Origin: Synergistes sp.
Lineage (GTDB): Bacteria > Synergistota > Synergistia > Synergistales > Synergistaceae
Length of the DNA: 64,000 nucleotides
Reading direction: 5' to 3'
Assembly (NCBI GenBank): GCA_017537925.1
Contig: JAFYJW010000019.1
Location: 1-64,000, forward strand
The notes under the pieces are model-generated. The model searched no databases, was not told the DNA's origin, and was given only the letters and a program-made list of their open reading frames with translations. The first letter of the stretch is position 1, and every line of letters begins with the position of its first letter. Both the position numbers and the translations under genes were made by a program. Shown piece by piece: positions 51,339 through 59,898 of this stretch.

Positions 51339-52502
51339 TTACAGGCTTTCCATGAACTCCTTCATCCTTGTCATGCCTTCTTTTATCGTTTCCATCGCGC
51401 ATGCGTAGGAAAGGCGTATGAAGCCAGGAGCGAAGAAAGCCGTTCCGGGAACGGCGGCTACATATTTATCCTCAAGGAGCTTCGCACAGAATTCCATGTC
51501 GTCGGGCAGCGGGCAGCTGCGTATGTCGGCAAATACATAGAAGGCGCCCTCAGGCTCTTTCACCTTTACGTAAGGCATATCGCGCAGCATGTCCACCATT
51601 GTCCTGCGGCGCTTTGCGAACTCGCGGCGCATCATCTCAACGTCGTCTTCGGCTCCGCTGAGCGCGCCGAGCGCCGCCCACTGAGCTACAGAGCAGGCGT
51701 TGGAGGTGAGATGCGCCTGAAGAGTGTTCATCTTCGCCATCAGCTCTTTGGGGCCGAGCGCGTAGCCGACACGCCAGCCGGTCATCGCGAAAGCTTTGCT
51801 TGCGCCGTTTATGAGCAGAACTCTGTCCTTGACGTCCGGTGCCGCGTTAAGTATATTCACGTGTTTTGCCGGCTCATATGCGAGTCTTTCATATATTTCA
51901 TCGAAAATTATCCAGAGGTCGTTTTCTTTGGCAACGTCGGCGATCATCTTGAGCGTTTCGGCGGGGTAGATAGCGCCGGTCGGGTTTGACGGGGAGTTGA
52001 TGACGATGCCGACGGTCTTTTTGCCTATCGCTTCAATGAGCTTTTCCTTTGTCGGGAGAAGATTGGTGGAAATAGTGTCTATTACCTTTTCCCTGCCTCC
52101 CGCCATATGTATCTGCTCCACATAGCTGACCCATGCAGGCGCGAAGAGGATGACCTCGTCGCCTTCGTCAACGAGGGCCTGCATAGCCTCGTAGAGAAGG
52201 GGTTTTGCGCCGGGTGCTACCGTCACCTGGCCGGGAGCGTAGTCGAGACCGAAGCGGTTTTTATAATATCTGCATACCTCGGCACGCAGTTCGGGTATTC
52301 CGGGAGTGGGTGTGTAATGTGATTCCCCGCGCTTTATCGCTTCGATCGCGGCAGAGTTCGCCGCCTCCGGCGATTTGAAATCGGGCTCCCCTGCGCTGAA
52401 TGAGAGCACAGGCTTTCCCTCGGCCTTCATCGCCTTTGCTTTATCAGAAATGCTAAGGGTCGCGGACGGCTTGATGTTCATTATTCTTTTTGAAAAGTTC
52501 AT
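51339..52502 (-). CDS. aspartate aminotransferase-like class I aminotransferase
   Basis: A 387-residue PLP enzyme, CGGAGGT before ATG. FSAGEPDFKSPE near residue 37, INSPSNPTGAIYP, DEIYERLAYEP and the PLP lysine in NGASKAFAMTGWRVGYALG mark the bacterial Iγ aspartate/prephenate aminotransferase group. It is distinct from the enzyme at 26511. Aspartate:2-oxoglutarate transfer is the best guess. Confidence 0.88.
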   Translation of the reverse strand: MNFSKRIMNIKPSATLSISDKAKAMKAEGKPVLSFSAGEPDFKSPEAANSAAIEAIKRGESHYTPTPGIPELRAEVCRYYKNRFGLDYAPGQVTVAPGAKPLLYEAMQALVDEGDEVILFAPAWVSYVEQIHMAGGREKVIDTISTNLLPTKEKLIEAIGKKTVGIVINSPSNPTGAIYPAETLKMIADVAKENDLWIIFDEIYERLAYEPAKHVNILNAAPDVKDRVLLINGASKAFAMTGWRVGYALGPKELMAKMNTLQAHLTSNACSVAQWAALGALSGAEDDVEMMRREFAKRRRTMVDMLRDMPYVKVKEPEGAFYVFADIRSCPLPDDMEFCAKLLEDKYVAAVPGTAFFAPGFIRLSYACAMETIKEGMTRMKEFMESL

Positions 52503-52912
52503 ATCTATACCTCCGTTTTATTCTCAGATATTTTGCATCGGTTTATAAAATGTAAGGATATTATAATATAAGACCTTTGATTTTGTAAAATCATAACAGC
52601 CGCTTTCAGCAGAGATAAAACAGTTTTTTGCAGATATGCCTGCTTTGAGGAATACCCGCCGAACAGGCGCGGTATTTTGAACATAGTTGACGTTTATCAT
52701 GACCGATATAAAATTGTTCTAAAACTTCGGCAAAGACGGGGAAAAAACCGCGTGGATAAAACTGATTTTAAACGGGCAGTTATTCTTCATGAAAGAACGT
52801 GAGTTTGCCGGATATAACGCGCCTTATGCGATATTAATATATTTGAGCTAATGTGAATAGCGTGATAAAATAATGCCATAAGTTAATTACCACCAAGAAT
52901 GGAGGAGTTGCT
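52503..52912. other. 410-base intergenic region between divergent genes
   Basis: AT-rich with no gene. Near 52560 is the palindromic TATTATAATATA, suitable as a -10 for the aminotransferase. A stem AATACC..GGTATT near 52650-52677 with a TTTT tail looks like a stray terminator. No known RNA motif is seen. Confidence 0.5.
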
Positions 52913-53455
52913 ATGGAGGTACGTTTTCTTACGCGCAATGTTGAACTCCCCGGTGACATTAAGGAGTACATGGAGAAAAAACTCTTCAAGATCGAGAAGT
53001 TTTTCGACCGTATTCTGGACACCCAGGTCGCGCTTAATTATAAGAGAGGCATGAACGTAGTCGAAATAACGTCCAATGTGAACGGAGTGGTAATGCGCGG
53101 CGAGGATTACGCTCCGGATCTTCGCAAGGCTTTTGACAAGGCACTTAAAAATATAGAACGCCAGGTAAAAAAGCATAAAAGCTACCTTACAGACAAAGCC
53201 CGCATGAAAGTGCAGGATGTTTCGTTCGATATCGATATGGACGCCTTCCCGGCGCAGGCCGAAAAAGAAGAGACAAAGCACGATATAGTGAAGACCAAGA
53301 GATTCACGGTCGACGTAATGACGCCTGCAGAGGCTACGATGCAGATGGAGCTGCTCGGCCATTCGTTCTTCATCTTCAGGAATGACGAAAGCGGCGATAT
53401 AAACGTCGTCTATCGCAGGGAAGAGGGCGGTTTCGGGCTTCTTGAGCCCAAATAA
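52913..53455 (+). CDS. hpf: ribosome hibernation-promoting factor, long form
   Basis: A 180-residue ribosome-associated protein with GGAGGAG before ATG. The N-terminal domain (VRFLTRNVELPGDIKEYMEKKLFKIEKFF) binds the 30S subunit; the C-terminal domain (TPAEATMQMELLGHSFFIFRNDESGDINVVYRRE) is the long-form extension that dimerises and allows 100S ribosomes. It is a stationary-phase protein. Confidence 0.95.
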   Translation: MEVRFLTRNVELPGDIKEYMEKKLFKIEKFFDRILDTQVALNYKRGMNVVEITSNVNGVVMRGEDYAPDLRKAFDKALKNIERQVKKHKSYLTDKARMKVQDVSFDIDMDAFPAQAEKEETKHDIVKTKRFTVDVMTPAEATMQMELLGHSFFIFRNDESGDINVVYRREEGGFGLLEPK

Positions 53456-53493
53456 ACAGCCCCGGCGCGAACGCATATCAGACGCAGAACAGG

Positions 53494-53516
53494 AGCCCCC
53501 GCGAGGGGGCTTTTTT
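53494..53516 (+). terminator. Rho-independent terminator after hpf
   Basis: AGCCCCC (53494-53500), GCGA loop, GGGGGCT (53505-53511) followed by Ts. Very strong. Confidence 0.92.
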
Positions 53517-53622
53517 GCTGACGTCCGCAGTCCGCATATCGGCATGCGATATTTCCCTCTTGACCCTGAGCCGCTCAGGCTGTAATTTTAACGGGTGATT
53601 CATCTTCAAAGGACGTGTTGCT

Positions 53623-55587
53623 ATGGCAGGCAAAATCACGGAAGCGCTCAACCCGCGGCAGTTAGAGGCCGTAAAGTACTGCGACGGTCCGCAGGTGGTA
53701 CTTGCCGGGGCAGGCAGCGGAAAGACAAGGGTGCTGACCGCAAAGATCGCGTATCTTATAGAAGAAAAACATGTCAGGCCATGGAGGATACTTGCGCTTA
53801 CTTTTACGAACAAAGCCGCAAGGGAAATGAAAGAACGCGCCGAGGCAATGCTGGACGGCGAACTCAACGGGCTTGAGATATCGACTTTTCACGCGTACGG
53901 TCTGCGCTTCCTTCACCGTTACGGCGACGCGCTGCGCAAGACCGGACTTATCCCCCCGTTTGTCGTTTTTGACAGAGGGGACTCAAAAAATGTGATAAAG
54001 CGGGCGATGGCAGAGCTCAACATACTTCCCCAAAACCTTGAGACCGCAGGCGCTTTGGACATGATATCAGAGGCCAAGACGAAAGCGAACCCTGTGACGC
54101 GCGAACCGAGGATATCCGGGCGCTGGCGTCCGCTCTACGACGAATATCAGAAGCGCCTTGCCGCGCAGCACGCGCTTGACTTTGACGATCTTATGGTGCT
54201 GCCGCTGCATATACTCGCGACGAACCGCGAGGTGCTCGAAGCTGAGCGCGCGCGCCTTGACTGGGTGCTCGTCGATGAATATCAGGATGTGAACCAGCCG
54301 CAGTATCTTCTGCTTCGCTGCCTTACGGACGGAGGACGAAAGATAATGGTGGTAGGGGATCCTGATCAGTCCATTTACGGCTGGCGCGGCGCGGATATGT
54401 CGATGATCCTGAATTTCCAGCGCGACTTCAGCGGCGCCAGAATGACGATTCTGGATCAGAACTACCGCTCCACCGGCAACATTTTAGAGGGCGCGAACGG
54501 CGTGATAAGAAACAACGACGACAGGCATCCGAAGGATCTGTGGACCGCGGCAGAGCGCGGATGCCCGATATATATACACAGGCACAGGACAGACAGAGAT
54601 GAAGCGGAATGGATCGCAAAGAAGATCGAAGCGCTTCATGACGACGGCTACGCCTACAAAGAAATGTCTGTCCTTTACCGTGTGAACGCGCTGAGCCGCG
54701 GGCTGGAGGAGGCGCTGCTGGAACACTCTCTGCCGTACCGTGTTATACGCGGCGTTGCATTCTACGAGAGGGCGGAGGTAAAAGACGTTCTCTCTATGCT
54801 GCGGCTTGCGGTCGATCCGCGTGACGAACTGTCGCTTGCGCGCATCGCGAACATCCCCGCGCGGGGTCTCGGCAAAAAGAGCGCAGAAAAGCTTGCGGAA
54901 GCTATAGCCGGCATGAAGGAGGAAGACGCCGCTGATATATGGCGCCGCATACTGGAAGACGGCGGAGGGCTGAAGGGAAAGCCCGGCGCCGGCGCAAAGG
55001 CGCTCGCATCGGAAATGCTTGCGGTTTTAGGAAGTTCCGGCAATATATCCGACGCCGTGCACACGATACTTGACGCGAACGGCTACAGGGAATATCTGTC
55101 CGGCGCATATCCCGACGACTGGGAAGATCGCGAAGGCAACGTTCTTGAGATTCTGTCGATAGTGCCGGAGGAATACGACGTGATCCAGGCGCTGGCCGAG
55201 ATTCCGCTTGTTACGGATCAGGATTCCGCGCAGGGAGCGGAAGACGCTGTCAACCTGCTGACGCTGCATGCCGCGAAGGGGCTTGAATTCCCGGTCGTCT
55301 TCATGGCAGGACTCGAGGAAGGCATTTTCCCGAACGCGCGCTGCGCGGAGGAGGAGAGCGGATTATCCGAAGAGCGCCGTCTCTGTTATGTCGGGATGAC
55401 GCGCTCCAGGGAGCGTCTCTTTATCAGCTGCGCGTCAAGCCGCCTGCTCTTCGGGGGAATCCAGAGAAATCCGATGTCGCGCTTCATCGGCGAGATTCCG
55501 CGCGGCGTGACGCTTTTCAAAGACGATTCGCAGGGAGGTGTCTATCATGCCGACAGTAGGGCTGACAGGCGACGTTGGCGCTGGTAA
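53623..55587 (+). CDS. UvrD/PcrA-family ATP-dependent DNA helicase
   Basis: A 654-residue superfamily 1A helicase with AAAGGA before ATG. Motifs in order: NPRQLEAVKY (Q), GAGSGKTRVL (I), TFTNKAAREMKER (Ia), LDWVLVDEYQDVN (II), VGDPDQSIYGWRGA (III), LDQNYRSTGNI (IV), LLTLHAAKGLEFPVVFMAG (V), EERRLCYVGMTRSRE (VI). It is shorter than typical PcrA at the C-terminus and ends in a basic tail (RADRRRWRW) that overlaps coaE by 41 bases. Confidence 0.93.
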   Translation: MAGKITEALNPRQLEAVKYCDGPQVVLAGAGSGKTRVLTAKIAYLIEEKHVRPWRILALTFTNKAAREMKERAEAMLDGELNGLEISTFHAYGLRFLHRYGDALRKTGLIPPFVVFDRGDSKNVIKRAMAELNILPQNLETAGALDMISEAKTKANPVTREPRISGRWRPLYDEYQKRLAAQHALDFDDLMVLPLHILATNREVLEAERARLDWVLVDEYQDVNQPQYLLLRCLTDGGRKIMVVGDPDQSIYGWRGADMSMILNFQRDFSGARMTILDQNYRSTGNILEGANGVIRNNDDRHPKDLWTAAERGCPIYIHRHRTDRDEAEWIAKKIEALHDDGYAYKEMSVLYRVNALSRGLEEALLEHSLPYRVIRGVAFYERAEVKDVLSMLRLAVDPRDELSLARIANIPARGLGKKSAEKLAEAIAGMKEEDAADIWRRILEDGGGLKGKPGAGAKALASEMLAVLGSSGNISDAVHTILDANGYREYLSGAYPDDWEDREGNVLEILSIVPEEYDVIQALAEIPLVTDQDSAQGAEDAVNLLTLHAAKGLEFPVVFMAGLEEGIFPNARCAEEESGLSEERRLCYVGMTRSRERLFISCASSRLLFGGIQRNPMSRFIGEIPRGVTLFKDDSQGGVYHADSRADRRRWRW

Positions 55588-56152
55588 AAGCACGCTCTGC
55601 AGCGAGCTCGCTGCGTGCGGCGCCTGTATCATAGACGCAGACTCCGTTGCTCGCGCGCTGTGGGACGACCCGGAAATAAGGCATGCCGCCGAAGAGCGCT
55701 GGGGCAAAGGTTTTTTCGATGTTCCGCGCAAAGAGATGTACGCCAGGATAGCGGCTAAGATATTCGGAAACGACGCCGAATATGAATTTGCCTCGAAGCT
55801 GCTCCACAAAAAAACGATGGAGAATATCGTGGCACAGGCAGAAAGCGCAGGCGGCGTTGTGGTAGCCGAAATACCTCTGTTATACGAAGGCGGCTACGAA
55901 AAGCTCTTTGACTTCGTGGTATATGCCGCATGCGGATTTGAAGAGCGCGTCGGCAGAAACGCAAAGCGCAGCTGGAACGCTGAAGAGATCGCGCGACGCG
56001 AGGCTCACCTTTTGCCGCGCGGGGAAAAGATAGCCCGCGCCGACTTAGTGCTCGTGAATGACGGGAGCGAGGAAGAGTGGCGAAAGAAGGCGCGCGATCT
56101 TTGGAGGAAGATCACAGAAGGCGAGTTGGACAGACCCGCGCCATCCTGTTAA
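55547..56152 (+). CDS. coaE: dephospho-CoA kinase
   Basis: A 201-residue P-loop kinase for the last step of coenzyme A synthesis. ATG 55547 is chosen (GGAGG 8 bases upstream) over GTG 55538 inside that site. P-loop GDVGAGKST, then IDADSVARALWDDPE, VAEIPLLYEGGYEKLFD and the C-terminal RREAHLLPRGEK-like lid. The beginning lies inside the helicase reading frame, implying coupling. Confidence 0.93.
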   Translation: MPTVGLTGDVGAGKSTLCSELAACGACIIDADSVARALWDDPEIRHAAEERWGKGFFDVPRKEMYARIAAKIFGNDAEYEFASKLLHKKTMENIVAQAESAGGVVVAEIPLLYEGGYEKLFDFVVYAACGFEERVGRNAKRSWNAEEIARREAHLLPRGEKIARADLVLVNDGSEEEWRKKARDLWRKITEGELDRPAPSC

Positions 56153-56162
56153 AACATTTCCG

Positions 56163-56250
56163 ACATCGGGGGAGTCGAAAGACTGAGAAATCGGCGCAAG
56201 TCATGACCCTTTGAACCTGATGCCGGTAATTCCGCCGAAGGGAAGATGCA
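56163..56250 (+). promoter_or_regulatory. TPP riboswitch (THI element), + strand, without a full-length downstream gene
   Basis: The conserved blocks are all present: CGGGGGAG, GACTGAGAAA, TGACCCTTTGAACCTGATG and CCGGTAATTCCGCCGAAGGGAA. It is followed by a good binding site and a 14-codon reading frame, then a terminator. The expected thiamine gene is missing, so it is probably a remnant of a native thiamine operon lost next to the inserted island. Confidence 0.93.
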
Positions 56251-56306
56251 GGAAACCAAACGATTCCTTTCATCTCCGGTGTGATCTGTTTCTGGAGGAA
56301 TAAGCC

Positions 56307-56351
56307 ATGAAAATACCGACAAAGGTCCCTGTTGAGAGGGCGGTCCAATAA
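56307..56351 (+). CDS. 14-residue reading frame behind the TPP riboswitch, probable truncated gene start
   Basis: ATG 56307 has CTGGAGGAA as an excellent binding site 8 bases upstream. The frame reads MKIPTKVPVERAVQ then stops. It is in the position of a TPP-controlled gene. It may be the first codons of a deleted thiamine transporter or biosynthesis gene, or a tiny peptide; I cannot tell. Confidence 0.45.
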   Translation: MKIPTKVPVERAVQ

Positions 56352-56373
56352 AACAGTATAATAATGTTTTCGG

Positions 56374-56406
56374 AAAGCGGCATGAGCGATCATGCCGCTT
56401 TTTGCG
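56374..56406 (+). terminator. Rho-independent terminator after the TPP-riboswitch remnant
   Basis: AAAGCGGCATGA (56374-56385) pairs with TCATGCCGCTTT (56390-56401) and is followed by TTT. It closes the truncated unit. A TATAAT at 56357-56362 lies just before it. Confidence 0.8.
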
Positions 56407-56498
56407 TTCATAACGTCATAGAGTAAATCGGCGTGGAGTATGCCGGCAGAATTTTCAAAACCATCTTCCAGGCAAGCTTGTCGGGGATATAAAAATAG

Positions 56499-56523
56499 AC
56501 TTCCGCTCAACTTGGTCGGAAGT
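56499..56523. repeat. palindromic repeat R1, left end of thiamine island
   Basis: ACTTCCG (56499-56505) pairs with CGGAAGT (56517-56523) around CTCAACTTGGT. It shares arms and the CAACTTG core with R2 and, more loosely, with R3 and R4 at the other end. Confidence 0.8.
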
Positions 56524-56530
56524 AAAAAAA

Positions 56531-56557
56531 CACTTCTGACCAACTTGGACAGAAGTG
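56531..56557. repeat. palindromic repeat R2, left end of thiamine island
   Basis: CACTTCTG (56531-56538) pairs exactly with CAGAAGTG (56550-56557) around ACCAACTTGGA. Only 17 bases from the thiN stop codon, so it may also act as a transcript-end hairpin. Confidence 0.8.
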
Positions 56558-56573
56558 GGATTCTTTAAGATAA

Positions 56574-57215
56574 TTACTTTTTTTGATTTTGGATTTTAAT
56601 CAAAAGCAGTTTGCCGTGTTTGACGGAGACTGCTGCAGTCTCTCCGGGCAACACTTCATTGCTCACGCCGTATTGGTATTCACAAGTAATTTCAGCATCT
56701 GCCAACGGATATTTTGCCCCGGTAATGGTGATGCCTTTCGCACAGCCGGTGATATTAAGAATCGAAAAGAAAGAATAGTCATTTGTGATGGAAACAGGCA
56801 TTTCTGAAACAATTTCCATTTCGGAATAGTCGTCCATGATGCAGCCTTTCTTTCCAAGAGAATCGAGGTAGAGCAGGATGGAGACATTGCCGAGAGTATG
56901 GTCCAGTCTTGCCCCGACAACGCCGATCAGAAGAAAGTTCTCAAATCCTCTTTTGATTGCTTCTTTGACAGCAAACACCGTATCGGTATCATCCTTTTCA
57001 CAAGGGAGAACGATAGTTTCTACATCAAGGCGGGGATTCTCGTGGGAATCAAAATCCCCGACGATCAGACTCGGCTTCACCTGCAAATGCTCAAGATGCG
57101 TCAAACCGCTGTCGCAGAAGATCACATAGTCGGTGGTGCAGAGCTTTTCACGAATGAACTCATAATTGTTGATCTCTGCCCCGCCTACAATTACACAGCG
57201 TTTCATTTTCTTCAT
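56574..57215 (-). CDS. thiN: thiamine diphosphokinase
   Basis: A 213-residue enzyme making thiamine diphosphate from thiamine and ATP. The motifs are IVGGAEINNYEFI, CDSGLTHLEH, LIVGDFDSHENP, EKDDTDTVFAVKEA and GARLDHTLGNV. The ATG overlaps the upstream permease stop (ATGA). Its codon use is clearly more A/T-rich than that of coaE, matching the island. Last gene of the three-gene thiamine operon. Confidence 0.92.
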   Translation of the reverse strand: MKKMKRCVIVGGAEINNYEFIREKLCTTDYVIFCDSGLTHLEHLQVKPSLIVGDFDSHENPRLDVETIVLPCEKDDTDTVFAVKEAIKRGFENFLLIGVVGARLDHTLGNVSILLYLDSLGKKGCIMDDYSEMEIVSEMPVSITNDYSFFSILNITGCAKGITITGAKYPLADAEITCEYQYGVSNEVLPGETAAVSVKHGKLLLIKIQNQKK

Positions 57216-58390
57216 CTCATTTCTGATTCATTTCTTCTCATCTTGCTGACTGCAGCACAGAGCGCAATTGTGATAAACATATCGGGCAAAGTGTTGCCGA
57301 CAATAATATCCACTCTCATCAGGAGCCTGTAAACCACAAATCCAACAGACCAGATAATCAGATTGCAGATGTTGAATGCACTTGTCTCCTTGTTTTGTTT
57401 CAAAATAAAAAAGTCGGCAATTTGAATGGCGATCATCGGCGCAAATACAGAACCGATGAAATACAAAAAATCGGTAATTTTAGCAAGCGGCAGGAAGATC
57501 GCACCAACTGTACCGATTATGGTTACGGCAACAGCAACCAGCTTTCCGTTTATTTTGGACGACAGCGATTCACTGGAGATACCGGCGGAATATGCGTCAA
57601 GGAAGGTCGTTGTAACGGTAGAGAACGTAATGATCAAAAGTCCGGCAATGCCGAGACCGGCTTTTACCATTATCTGTGCAATATCGGATTCGCCTGTAAA
57701 GATGGCAGCGCCCATACCGATAATGTACATCCAACAACTAACCACACCGTATGTGACAGCACTGACTGCCGTAGCTTCGACAGGCTTCTTTGCCTCACGG
57801 GTGTAGTCGCTGATCAGCGGCAGCCAGGAAAGCGGCATTGCAGCAGACAGTTCCACGGCAGCACCGAAGGTCATGCCCTCGCCGCTGATATTCAATGCAC
57901 TGCCTTTGCCGAAGATCACAAAGCTGAGAATGATCGTAAGGACAAACAATGCTCCCATTGCGACGGTATTTACTTTGCCAAGGTTCCTGATTCCAATCAG
58001 AATCCAGAGAACAATGAGCGCTCCGATCACAACGCACCAGATCCAGTCGCCGATATTAAAGATACCATTTACCGCAAGCGCTCCGTCATAGATCATAATG
58101 GCTGTCCAACCGACGAGCTGAATGATGTTCAACATGGAGAAAAGCAAAGCACCCTTGCTGCCGAAACTCATCTTAGCAGTTTCCATTGAACTTTTGCGGA
58201 CCTTACCGCCAATTAGACCTGCAAGGAAAAGCATTGTACAGCCGATAACATGACCGATCAAGATTGCAGGCAATCCTTTTGTGAAACCGAGAGGTGCGAA
58301 ATATGTACCGGTCAGGATTTCGGCGATGGAGACAGCAGCTCCAAACCAAATCAGCCCGTTCTCAAAAACGGAAGTGCGTCTTTCTTCCAT
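57212..58390 (-). CDS. cytosine-permease-family transporter, probable hydroxymethylpyrimidine importer (CytX-like)
   Basis: A 392-residue NCS1-family membrane protein with about 12 helices. ATG 58390 (MEERRTSVFENGLIWFGAAVSIAEILTGTYFAPLG) lies one base after the thiD stop; longer in-frame starts would run into thiD. TPP-regulated NCS1 proteins next to thiD are known as CytX and are thought to import HMP or related pyrimidines. The operon context supports this reading. It overlaps thiN by 4 bases. Confidence 0.88.
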   Translation of the reverse strand: MEERRTSVFENGLIWFGAAVSIAEILTGTYFAPLGFTKGLPAILIGHVIGCTMLFLAGLIGGKVRKSSMETAKMSFGSKGALLFSMLNIIQLVGWTAIMIYDGALAVNGIFNIGDWIWCVVIGALIVLWILIGIRNLGKVNTVAMGALFVLTIILSFVIFGKGSALNISGEGMTFGAAVELSAAMPLSWLPLISDYTREAKKPVEATAVSAVTYGVVSCWMYIIGMGAAIFTGESDIAQIMVKAGLGIAGLLIITFSTVTTTFLDAYSAGISSESLSSKINGKLVAVAVTIIGTVGAIFLPLAKITDFLYFIGSVFAPMIAIQIADFFILKQNKETSAFNICNLIIWSVGFVVYRLLMRVDIIVGNTLPDMFITIALCAAVSKMRRNESEMR

Positions 58391-58391
58391 T

Positions 58392-59204
58392 TTACCGCGC
58401 TTCCTTGGCGTACTCGCCCTGCAAGTCAAATGCGTGGTTCATCGGACCGGATCCTTTTCCCAAGTCAAGCATTGCGGCCAAAGCACCTGAGATATAATCC
58501 TTTGCTCTCTTGACAGACTCAACGAGCGTAAATCCCTTTGCAAGATTGGATGCGATGGCAGAAGACAGTGTACATCCGGTTCCGTGGGTATTCGGGTTGT
58601 CGATTCGCTTTCCCTCAAACCAAACCGGTTCTTCGTTTGCGTAAAGCAGGTCGTTTGCATCGTTAATGCTGTGGCCGCCTTTCAGCAGAACTGCACAATG
58701 GTAGTTGTCTCCGATTTGCTTTGCAGCAGTCACCATATCCTCTTTGCTCTCAATGGTCAGACCAGAGATAACTTGCGCTTCGGGGATATTAGGCGTGACG
58801 AGAGTTGAAACGGGCAGTAATTCTTCAATAAGAGTTTTTACCGCGTCGTTTTTCAGCAAAGCGGAACCGGAGGTCGCAACCATGACCGGGTCAACGACCA
58901 CGTTCTTTGCACCGTAGAATTTCAATCTGTCCGCAATCACACGGATAAGCTCACTGGACGCCACCATGCCGATTTTGACAGCATCGGGATAGATGTCCTC
59001 GAATACTGCGTCCAGTTGTTGTTTTAAGAAATTCGGTGTTGATTCCTGAATTGCTCTTACGCCGGTTGTGTTCTGTGCCGTTAGTGCTGTGATCGCACTC
59101 ATCGCATACACACCATTCATGGTCATTGTTTTCAAATCTGCCTGGATACCGGCGCCTCCACTGCAGTCGCTTCCTGCAATGGTCAGTGCTGTTTTCATTT
59201 TCAT
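58392..59204 (-). CDS. thiD: hydroxymethylpyrimidine/phosphomethylpyrimidine kinase
   Basis: A 270-residue ribokinase-fold enzyme; AAAGGAG precedes ATG. Motifs: TIAGSDCSGGAGIQADLKTM at the start, VVDPVMVATSGSALL, TPNIPEAQVI, VLLKGGH and the catalytic loop THGTGCTLSSAIAS. It phosphorylates HMP twice for thiamine synthesis. First gene behind the tandem TPP riboswitches. Confidence 0.96.
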   Translation of the reverse strand: MKMKTALTIAGSDCSGGAGIQADLKTMTMNGVYAMSAITALTAQNTTGVRAIQESTPNFLKQQLDAVFEDIYPDAVKIGMVASSELIRVIADRLKFYGAKNVVVDPVMVATSGSALLKNDAVKTLIEELLPVSTLVTPNIPEAQVISGLTIESKEDMVTAAKQIGDNYHCAVLLKGGHSINDANDLLYANEEPVWFEGKRIDNPNTHGTGCTLSSAIASNLAKGFTLVESVKRAKDYISGALAAMLDLGKGSGPMNHAFDLQGEYAKEAR

Positions 59205-59385
59205 CGTGATCTCCTTTCATAATTCAGCATCGTTTTATATAGCGGCATAAGGTGGTGCCCCCGATTTACCGCTTGACTTCTTCGGCTTATTCAGCCGAAG
59301 TGAACTTCCAAAACCCTTCTGTATACTCAAAATCCTCACAGGAGGATACCTTTTGTAGTACCCTACTCTAACAGAACAAAAGCGT

Positions 59386-59470
59386 TTCCTGCGGCGGCAT
59401 TATCCACATCCGGTATAAGGTTCGAAAGTGTATCCTTCCTCTCAGCCTGTCAGTACAACCTCCCCTGCAT
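59386..59470 (-). promoter_or_regulatory. TPP riboswitch, proximal copy, - strand
   Basis: On the - strand: GGGGAGG, CAGGCTGAGAGGAAG, TTCGAACC, CCGGATG, GGATAATGCCGCCGCAGGAA. About 180 bases of leader remain before thiD; it contains a small ATCCTC/GAGGAT hairpin with TTTTG (59332-59347) and another stem at 59280-59300 that could be the expression platform. Confidence 0.93.
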
Positions 59471-59484
59471 TTTCAGTTGTAAAA

Positions 59485-59526
59485 TAAAAACAGGAGACGA
59501 TCCTGATGGATGCCTCCTGTAAAAAA
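59485..59526 (-). terminator. terminator between the two TPP riboswitches
   Basis: On the - strand ACAGGAG pairs with CTCCTGT, with an inner GGATCC-like stem, followed by TTTTTA. It lies 3' of the distal riboswitch and 5' of the proximal one, so each aptamer can act separately. Confidence 0.8.
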
Positions 59527-59540
59527 TCCTTGTGTATGAC

Positions 59541-59626
59541 TTCCTACGGCGGCATTATCCGCATCAGGTTATAGGGTCGAAGTTTGGTTACTTCCTCTCA
59601 GCCTGCAGACACAAGCTCCCCTGTAT
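59541..59626 (-). promoter_or_regulatory. TPP riboswitch, distal copy, - strand
   Basis: On the - strand: ACAGGGGAG, CAGGCTGAGAGGAAG, GACCCT, AACCTGATG, GGATAATGCCGCCGTAGGAA. Its terminator follows at once. Two complete TPP aptamers, each with its own terminator, control the same operon. Confidence 0.94.
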
Positions 59627-59799
59627 TTATTCCGCTTAGCATTATACACCTGCTTTTATGAAAATAGATGGGTTCTCTGGAAAAAACACAAAATAGACAC
59701 AAAATATTAAATTTTACAGCGTTTCATGAGGATATTTATAACGAATAACACTTTCTCAGTATATGCAGGGTATATCAATGCTGAAGTCCTTACTCCTTT

Positions 59800-59826
59800 C
59801 ACTTCTGTGCAGCTTGCGCCGAAGTG
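59800..59826. repeat. palindromic repeat R3, right end of thiamine island
   Basis: CACTTC (59800-59805) pairs with GAAGTG (59821-59826) around a core with CTTG. It has the same arms as R2, with changes in the middle. Confidence 0.7.
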
Positions 59827-59835
59827 AATAAATAC

Positions 59836-59862
59836 AACTTCTGCACAATCTGAGCAGGAGTT
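59836..59862. repeat. palindromic repeat R4, right end of thiamine island
   Basis: AACTTCTG (59836-59843) pairs with CAGGAGTT (59855-59862) with one G-T pair. R3 and R4 are 9 bases apart, as R1 and R2 are 7 apart, so the ends have the same layout. Confidence 0.7.
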
Positions 59863-59898
59863 AAATAAGATTCAAACACTCTGTTAAAGATAGAAAAA

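Larger units (their letters stand above)
56490..59870. mobile_element. putative acquired thiamine island bounded by palindromic repeats
   Basis: The segment between the two repeat pairs is visibly richer in A+T and uses more A/T-ending codons than the GC-rich genes on either side. It holds thiN, a CytX-like permease and thiD on the - strand with their own tandem TPP riboswitches. Two copies of a 25-27-bp palindrome lie at each end. It lies directly after an orphan TPP riboswitch on the opposite strand. I see no transposase or integrase, so the mode of movement is unknown. That it is mobile is inference. Confidence 0.45.

Noticed and set aside
52640-52690. terminator-like hairpin between the aminotransferase and hpf
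   Set aside because: No gene ends there on the + strand; kept only as a remark in the intergenic entry.
56112-56543. 143-codon - strand frame across the TPP riboswitch
   Set aside because: It runs antisense through a well-conserved riboswitch and a terminator.
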